From positions 1 to 19,330 of the forward strand of contig CABYEX010000026.1 of assembly GCA_902518075.1 (NCBI GenBank): DNA of 19,330 nucleotides, written 5' to 3'. Shown here one piece after another: positions 14,927 through 19,330 of this stretch (the first letter of the stretch is position 1; every line of letters begins with the position of its first letter). Made by a program: the position numbers and the translations under genes. A model generated the notes under the pieces. That model had not been told where the DNA came from and did not search any database. It saw only the letters and a list, made by a program, of their open reading frames with translations. Origin of the DNA: Halieaceae bacterium. Its GTDB lineage: Bacteria; Pseudomonadota; Gammaproteobacteria; Pseudomonadales; Halieaceae.

Positions 14927-15278
14927 TACGACACACTGCGCGTAAAGCGCGATCGGTATAGGCGTTCGATGAGATGGTAACAATGGACTTATCGTAATCA
15001 TAAAATACGACATATGAATTGACTAGCTTGCAAGACAGACCAGGCAGGTGCCACAAAACCCCACCCTTCTTCCTGGCACGTCGCAGTATCTCAGGCGCGG
15101 TGACTTCCATCACTGCTCTACTGGCTGCTGCCTCCTTTACGAAAATTTTGCGCTGGCAGACATAGACGCTGGACAAGAGCTTTACGCTGTGAAACTTCGT
15201 CGACAGCTTCATGACCTTGGGCACTATCGCAATTTTGCTGATTCGATGTGATAGGAAAGGTGACAGCAGCGAGGCCAC
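14919..15278 (-). CDS. Doubtful small ORF in the gap after the TolB-like gene
   Basis: Between the TolB-like stop (14926) and the end of the LysR gene (15320) there are 393 bp without a confident gene. A 119-codon minus-strand frame (GTG 15278, or ATG 15212 for 97 residues) fills most of it, has plausible codon choice and overlaps the TolB-like 3' end by 8 bp. Neither start has a good Shine-Dalgarno, the GTG lies inside a hairpin, and I recognise no family. A 67-codon plus-strand frame (15048-15251) competes with it. Either may be real, or the gap may be a decayed gene. Confidence 0.25.
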   Translation of the reverse strand: MASLLSPFLSHRISKIAIVPKVMKLSTKFHSVKLLSSVYVCQRKIFVKEAAASRAVMEVTAPEILRRARKKGGVLWHLPGLSCKLVNSYVVFYDYDKSIVTISSNAYTDRALRAVCRIN

Positions 15279-15313
15279 TTGCTCGCCAGGGTCAAGGTAA
15301 GTGGCCCGCTTTT
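15273..15313. terminator. Hairpin terminator at the 3' end of the LysR gene
   Basis: GGCCACTT (15273-15280) and AAGTGGCC (15299-15306) make an 8-bp perfect stem with an 18-nt loop. TTTT follows at 15310-15313 on the + strand, fitting termination of transcripts from the TolB side; on the minus strand the stem starts 14 bp after the LysR stop but lacks a U-run. Confidence 0.5.
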
Positions 15314-15319
15314 AAGTTG

Positions 15320-16225
15320 CTACTGCCGCTCGATGCTGAGCAGATCCCGGATGAAAGTTTTCACAGCTCGTCCATGTTGAAACCTCTTGCGGGTGACTAG
15401 GTGCAGCGTTGCTTCTTGCCGCAGCTGATCGGGCAAGATTGGCCGGATATCACCTCGCTCCACCCACTGCCTAGCAGATTCCTCAGGTAGATAGGCAAGA
15501 TAAGCACCGGAGAGGATGAGAAAGGTCAGAGCCTCCATGTCATCGCTGGTAGCTGATCCTCGAGTGCCAAATTCTGACGCGAGTTCTCCCTCCATCTCTG
15601 CCTGCCGTCGGTTCGCATAGTCAAATTCAAGCAGTTTGTCAGCTGTGATCCTAATATCACTAACATTAAATAGCGGATGATTGCGGCCGCAATAAAGGTG
15701 GTGCACCTCTCTGGTCAGTGGCTCGTAATGCAGCGTCTGGACACGATGGTGGAATAGCCCAATCGCCAGATGTAGGCGACCGTTCAACAAACCAGTTTCC
15801 AGCCCTAAGGGAGTCTCAATCCGTAGATCGAAGTGTACGTCGTTGTCACGCTGTTTGAATCTGGCGATCGCTTCCGACACCTTAACATCGGGATTGGTCA
15901 CCAAGTTGTCGCAGAGACCCAGACGAACCTCGCCAGCGAGGCGTTTCTGCGTCTCGCTGGCCTTCAAACGAAAGTCATCGATGGCAAGAAAGAGTCGCTC
16001 CGCCTCCTCGAAGATGACCCGCCCCTCCTTTGTCAAGGAGAACCCTGACCTACCTCGATGACAAAGCTGAAGACCAAGCCGCGCTTCAAGATCTGCCATC
16101 TGCGTACTGATTCGTGATACGCGGCTATTTAGGGCTAGTTCGGCAGCCGAGAAGCCCCCATTTTCGACAACCGCAATAAACACGTGGAGCAAATTTAGAT
16201 CTGAACCTTGGAAAGAACGGATCAT
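15320..16225 (-). CDS. LysR-family transcriptional regulator
   Basis: The 301-residue protein has an N-terminal winged helix-turn-helix (about residues 10-67: L-N-L-L-H-V-F...G-F-S-A-A-E-L-A-L...S-R-I-S-T-Q-M-A-D-L-E-A-R-L-G-L...R-G-R-S-G-F-S-L-T) and a C-terminal effector-binding domain of usual length. It is transcribed away from the DUF1989/carboxylase operon, the classical LysR layout, so it most likely activates that operon and represses itself, with a nitrogen compound or pathway intermediate as coinducer. The ATG at 16223-16225 is well placed for this. The coinducer cannot be read from the sequence. Confidence 0.9.
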   Translation of the reverse strand: MIRSFQGSDLNLLHVFIAVVENGGFSAAELALNSRVSRISTQMADLEARLGLQLCHRGRSGFSLTKEGRVIFEEAERLFLAIDDFRLKASETQKRLAGEVRLGLCDNLVTNPDVKVSEAIARFKQRDNDVHFDLRIETPLGLETGLLNGRLHLAIGLFHHRVQTLHYEPLTREVHHLYCGRNHPLFNVSDIRITADKLLEFDYANRRQAEMEGELASEFGTRGSATSDDMEALTFLILSGAYLAYLPEESARQWVERGDIRPILPDQLRQEATLHLVTRKRFQHGRAVKTFIRDLLSIERQ

Positions 16226-16234
16226 GTGGATACC

Positions 16235-16289
16235 ACTTACTTTCTATTAATTAAAACTGACCTTACCATTATGGTCATTTAATGTAAGT
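16235..16289. promoter_or_regulatory. Nested inverted repeats in the LysR / DUF1989 intergenic region
   Basis: TGACC (16258-16262) and GGTCA (16273-16277) form a dyad with a 10-bp centre. Outside it ACTTAC (16235-16240) faces GTAAGT (16284-16289). This nested symmetry in a 113-bp divergent region fits multi-site LysR binding. I saw no guanidine-I (ykkC) riboswitch pattern here, though such sets are often controlled by one. Confidence 0.5.
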
Positions 16290-16338
16290 AAGCCTCGCGC
16301 TTCAATAGGGGGGCTTTATCGCGCTTAGCGGAATACAT

Positions 16339-17061
16339 ATGGACAATGAAATTATTTACTCCGACACGATTCCAGGCGGCCGCCATTGGTCCATGCTGAT
16401 GCGCGCGGGCAACGTCCTGCGACTGATAGACGAGGAGGGCGGCGCAAATGTGGGGATGCTGCTTTATAACTCCGAAAACACCCTTGAACGCTACAATATG
16501 CCCGACACATTGAAGGGGCAACACACGTTTCGGCTTACTAAGGGAAACTGCCTATATTCCGACATGGGTCGCGTGCTCTGTTCGATCATTGAGGATACGG
16601 CTGGTTGGCACGACACGGCGACAGGCACGTGCAATAGCAATTTGGTGGAGAAGCGCTGGGGTCACCGTTCGTACCAGGAAGCTCGCAATGACTACATTCG
16701 TAACGGGCGTGACAGCTTCTTGATTGAACTTGGTAAATACGGCCTCGGCAAACGGGATCTTGCTGCCAACATAAACTTTTTTAGCCGTATCGAAACAGAC
16801 CTCGACGGCAACCTAGTCTTTGGTAAGCCCGCTTCCGCTGCTGCTCATGTTGATTTACGTTTTGAAATGAACACGATTGTCATATTTCATACCTGCCCGC
16901 ATCCGCTCAATCCCGCTTCGACTTACCCTTCGAGGCCCGTGACCTATGAAATTCGCCGGGCAAACCCGGTAGCTATCAACGATGCCTGCCGAACACTTCG
17001 GGAGGAGAATGAACGCGCCTTTACCAACACTCTCCTTTATCGCGCCGGGGGTGACACATGA
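16339..17061 (+). CDS. DUF1989 protein (urea carboxylase-associated protein 1); probable carboxyguanidine deiminase subunit
   Basis: The 240-residue protein belongs to the DUF1989 family: [24 protein letters not shown]91-D-T-A-T-G-T-C98-N, and a C-terminal T-C-P-H-P-L-N-P. The His and Cys residues are plausible zinc ligands. Proteins of this pair were long called urea carboxylase-associated; published work on such operons identified them as the two subunits of carboxyguanidine deiminase, which turns carboxyguanidine into allophanate and ammonia. It is the first gene of the operon, and its last base triplet overlaps the next start (ATGA), supporting a two-subunit complex. The Shine-Dalgarno is weak. 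Confidence 0.85.
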   Translation: MDNEIIYSDTIPGGRHWSMLMRAGNVLRLIDEEGGANVGMLLYNSENTLERYNMPDTLKGQHTFRLTKGNCLYSDMGRVLCSIIEDTAGWHDTATGTCNSNLVEKRWGHRSYQEARNDYIRNGRDSFLIELGKYGLGKRDLAANINFFSRIETDLDGNLVFGKPASAAAHVDLRFEMNTIVIFHTCPHPLNPASTYPSRPVTYEIRRANPVAINDACRTLREENERAFTNTLLYRAGGDT

Positions 17062-17705
17062 TCCTGGAGAGCCAGCGCAGGCCGGCGGACGCTAGCTTCC
17101 GCCAGATCATCGAGGCCGGAGATTATTTCATGCGAATACTCGACGAAGGAGAGGTATTCCGGATTCTTGACCTAGAGGGAAATCAGGCAGTCGATACCCT
17201 TTTTTACAGCGCTGAGAATCCCGTAGAGCGTTACAGTACAGTCGACACGATTCGCGAGCAGGGCAACGTTTATCTCACCGCGGGCACGAGCCTCCTCTCC
17301 ACAGAGGGTAACGTGATGCTTGAAATTATCGCTGACACCTGTGGCCGCCATGACACCCTCGGGGGCGCCTGCGCCGCAGAGAGCAATACGGTGCGCTATG
17401 CGCTGGATAAGAAGACAATGCATTCCTGCCGAGACAGCTGGCTACTGGCACTCGCCGAGCATGAGCGCTTCGATATGAGCAAGCGCGACATAACACATAA
17501 CATCAACTTTTTTATGAACGTACCTGTCACCCCTGCAGGTGGGCTAACCTTTGAAGATGGCATCAGCGATGCGGGCAAGTATGTGGAACTGATTGCTCGC
17601 ATGAAAACAATAGTTCTCATTTCAAATTGCCCACAGCTTAACAATCCCTGCAACGCCTACAACCCAACGCCTATCGAGGTATTTGTTTGGAGGGATGCGA
17701 GTTAA
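17058..17705 (+). CDS. DUF1989 protein (urea carboxylase-associated protein 2); probable carboxyguanidine deiminase subunit
   Basis: The 215-residue paralogue of the preceding protein has the same core: [26 protein letters not shown]98-D-T-L-G-G-A-C105, and [10 protein letters not shown]. It overlaps the upstream gene by 4 bp and ends 6 bp before the carboxylase ATG, so all three should be made together. The expected product is the second subunit of a heteromeric carboxyguanidine deiminase in the cytoplasm. The alternative older reading, a helper of urea carboxylase, has less support. Confidence 0.85.
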   Translation: MILESQRRPADASFRQIIEAGDYFMRILDEGEVFRILDLEGNQAVDTLFYSAENPVERYSTVDTIREQGNVYLTAGTSLLSTEGNVMLEIIADTCGRHDTLGGACAAESNTVRYALDKKTMHSCRDSWLLALAEHERFDMSKRDITHNINFFMNVPVTPAGGLTFEDGISDAGKYVELIARMKTIVLISNCPQLNNPCNAYNPTPIEVFVWRDAS

Positions 17706-17711
17706 CTGGCA

Positions 17712-19330
17712 ATGACCATCAACTCGGTGTTGATCGCCAACCGCGGCGCCATTGCTGTCCGCATAGCTCGCACGCTAAGGCGTTTACACAGGCAAAGCAT
17801 TGCTGTTTATGCAGAAGACGATGTGGACTCAGCGCACATCGATGCCTGCGATGTGGCGGTTTGCCTAGGGCCCGGCACGGCTTCGGAGACCTACCTGAAC
17901 CAGGAGCGATTATTGCAGATCGCTGACGAGAACGGCGCTAACGCTATTCATCCCGGCTACGGCTTCCTATCTGAGAACGCGGATTTCGAGCGCCGCTGCG
18001 CTGAAGTCGGCATCGCCTTCCTTGGGCCAACAGCAGAGCAGATAGAGGTCTTCGGACGGAAACACAGCGCACGTCAACTAGCGGTTGAATCTGGAGTTCC
18101 CCTTTTAGTCGGCAGTGACCTTGTAGAGACCGTTGACGCAGCGATCGAGGCAGCAGAGCAAATAGGTTATCCAGTTATCCTGAAAAGCACCGCCGGGGGT
18201 GGCGGTATCGGTATGCGACAGTGTGAGGACGCGATTTCTCTGCAACAAGCATTTTATGGGGTAAAACGACTTGCAGAGGATAATTTCGGCGATGGAGGTG
18301 TTTTCGTCGAACAGTATGTTGCTCAGGCGCGTCATGTTGAAGTTCAGGTCATCGGTGATGGCCGCGGTCGCGTTCTTGCTGTTGGGGATCGTGATTGCTC
18401 ACTGCAACGGCGCCAGCAGAAGGTAATAGAGGAGTGTCCCGCGCCATGCTTGCCCGAAGATATTCGCGCCAAACTACACGAGTCCGCGCGCAACCTGCTG
18501 GCTAATGTCAATTATCGGGGCGTTGGGACGGTAGAGTTCATCTACGACGAAAAGCGCCGGCAGGCCGCGTTCTTGGAAGTCAACACTCGTCTGCAAGTGG
18601 AACACGGCGTAACGGAAATGGTTTACGGAATCGACCTTGTTGAGTGGATGGTGAGGCTCGCAGAGGGCTCACTTCCAGACATCGATGAACTTGAGGCTAC
18701 GCTATCATCGAACGGCCATGCCATGCAGGCGCGTATCTATGCAGAAGACCCTGCGGAGGATTTTCGCCCCTCACCCGGGCTGATCACCCATGCGGCTTTT
18801 CCCGCAGGCTCCGCCGAGCTTAGGGTGGATACCTGGGTTACTTCAGGTTCACAGGTCTCACCGAGTTTCGACCCATTGCTTGCCAAGGTTATCGCCCACG
18901 GCTGCAACCGCGAAGCGTCGCGCACGGCACTGCTCGCAGCTCTGGGCGACACGCTACTTTACGGAACCCAGACAAACCTCGCCTACCTGCGCCAAATTAT
19001 GGTCATGGATGAATTCGTCGAGGCTAGACTTCATACTCGCCTGTTACACGAAGTCACACCGCACGCTGCAACCATACGCGTCCTTTCAGGGGGCACCATG
19101 ACAACGGTGCAGGACTGGCCAGGCCGCACCGGCTACTGGCATGTTGGTGTACCTCCGTCGGGGCCCTTCGATGACTTGAGCTTTCGGCTTGGCAACCTGC
19201 TGCTTGGAAATGAGCCGGGTGCACCGGGACTTGAAATGACTGTCTCCGGTCCGGATCTACTTATCGGCGAAACTTTAGACTTCGTGCTAACCGGCGCAAA
19301 AATGCTTACCATGCTGGACGGCCGACAAGT
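17712..19330 (+). CDS. Urea/guanidine carboxylase, biotin carboxylase and start of carboxyltransferase domain (3' end outside window)
   Basis: The frame runs from the ATG at 17712 to the window end without a stop (539 full codons), so the gene is truncated by the window only. Residues 1 to about 450 are a biotin carboxylase: L-I-A-N-R-G near 7-12, H-P-G-Y-G-F-L-S-E-N (80-89), K158 with the G-G-G-G-I-G-M loop, H208-V-E-V-Q-V, E289-V-N291-T-R293, and R341-I-Y-A-E-D. From about 457 (V-L-S-G-G...V-Q-D-W-P-G-R) the allophanate-hydrolase-subunit-2/KipA-like carboxyltransferase domain begins, the order found in urea carboxylase. The biotin carrier domain should lie downstream. With the DUF1989 pair upstream, the substrate is more likely guanidine than urea. 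An allophanate hydrolase is expected next. Confidence 0.92.
   Translation, partial: MTINSVLIANRGAIAVRIARTLRRLHRQSIAVYAEDDVDSAHIDACDVAVCLGPGTASETYLNQERLLQIADENGANAIHPGYGFLSENADFERRCAEVGIAFLGPTAEQIEVFGRKHSARQLAVESGVPLLVGSDLVETVDAAIEAAEQIGYPVILKSTAGGGGIGMRQCEDAISLQQAFYGVKRLAEDNFGDGGVFVEQYVAQARHVEVQVIGDGRGRVLAVGDRDCSLQRRQQKVIEECPAPCLPEDIRAKLHESARNLLANVNYRGVGTVEFIYDEKRRQAAFLEVNTRLQVEHGVTEMVYGIDLVEWMVRLAEGSLPDIDELEATLSSNGHAMQARIYAEDPAEDFRPSPGLITHAAFPAGSAELRVDTWVTSGSQVSPSFDPLLAKVIAHGCNREASRTALLAALGDTLLYGTQTNLAYLRQIMVMDEFVEARLHTRLLHEVTPHAATIRVLSGGTMTTVQDWPGRTGYWHVGVPPSGPFDDLSFRLGNLLLGNEPGAPGLEMTVSGPDLLIGETLDFVLTGAKMLTMLDGRQ

Noticed and set aside
16226..16338. Guanidine-I (ykkC) riboswitch upstream of the DUF1989 genes
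   Set aside because: The stretch is short and AT-rich, filled by dyad symmetry, and I could not find the conserved riboswitch core; a covariance search would be decisive.
1..19330. CRISPR array, tRNA/rRNA genes, insertion sequences, prophage or attachment sites
   Set aside because: Reading the window by eye I saw no regularly spaced repeats, tRNA-like cloverleaf, transposase, integrase or terminal inverted repeats; coding density and style are uniform.

Overview
The window is a chromosomal-type catabolic region. It has dense coding, moderate GC, proteobacterial-type proteins, and TTG/GTG starts next to to good Shine-Dalgarno sites. I infer a heterotrophic proteobacterium, perhaps a marine gammaproteobacterium, but nothing in the sequence fixes the taxon. 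I saw no rRNA, tRNA, CRISPR array, transposase or phage gene.

Region A (1-5984, + strand) is one tightly packed operon that enters from upstream. It encodes an unidentified protein cut by the window edge, an exported DUF885-type metallopeptidase-like protein, an exported metal-dependent amidohydrolase of the imidazolonepropionase/prolidase (COG1228) kind, and two proline racemase-superfamily enzymes with a small putative exported peptide gene between them. The two paralogues have equal length and numbering, but one has the Cys/Cys catalytic pair and the other Ser/Cys.

Region B (5993-14926) has a sodium:solute symporter divergent from an aldo/keto reductase, a short-chain dehydrogenase that has lost most of its catalytic tetrad, a dihydrodipicolinate-synthase-family enzyme resembling pyrroline-4-hydroxy-2-carboxylate deaminase, an alpha-ketoglutarate-semialdehyde-type aldehyde dehydrogenase, a JmjC/cupin-like putative 2-oxoglutarate oxygenase, a five-bladed-propeller protein and an exported TolB-like propeller. 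Three intergenic regions carry near-identical palindromes of the form G-N-ATA-NNN-TATAC overlapping likely promoters. They would tie most of these genes to one regulator that is not in the window.

Together A and B read as uptake and breakdown of hydroxyproline, possibly from hydroxyproline-containing peptides: exported hydrolases release it, the symporter imports it, the epimerase(s) convert 4-hydroxy-L-proline to the D-epimer, an oxidation gives pyrroline-4-hydroxy-2-carboxylate, the deaminase gives alpha-ketoglutarate semialdehyde, and the dehydrogenase gives 2-oxoglutarate. The FAD-dependent D-hydroxyproline oxidase/dehydrogenase expected for the middle step is not here.

Region C (15320-19330) has a LysR regulator divergent from two DUF1989 proteins and the 5' part of a urea carboxylase-type biotin enzyme. 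This set is now associated with guanidine rather than urea use (carboxyguanidine deiminase plus guanidine carboxylase). The usual guanidine riboswitch was not recognised upstream; a palindromic region suited to LysR control lies there instead. The only gap over 300 bp without a confident gene is 14927-15319.
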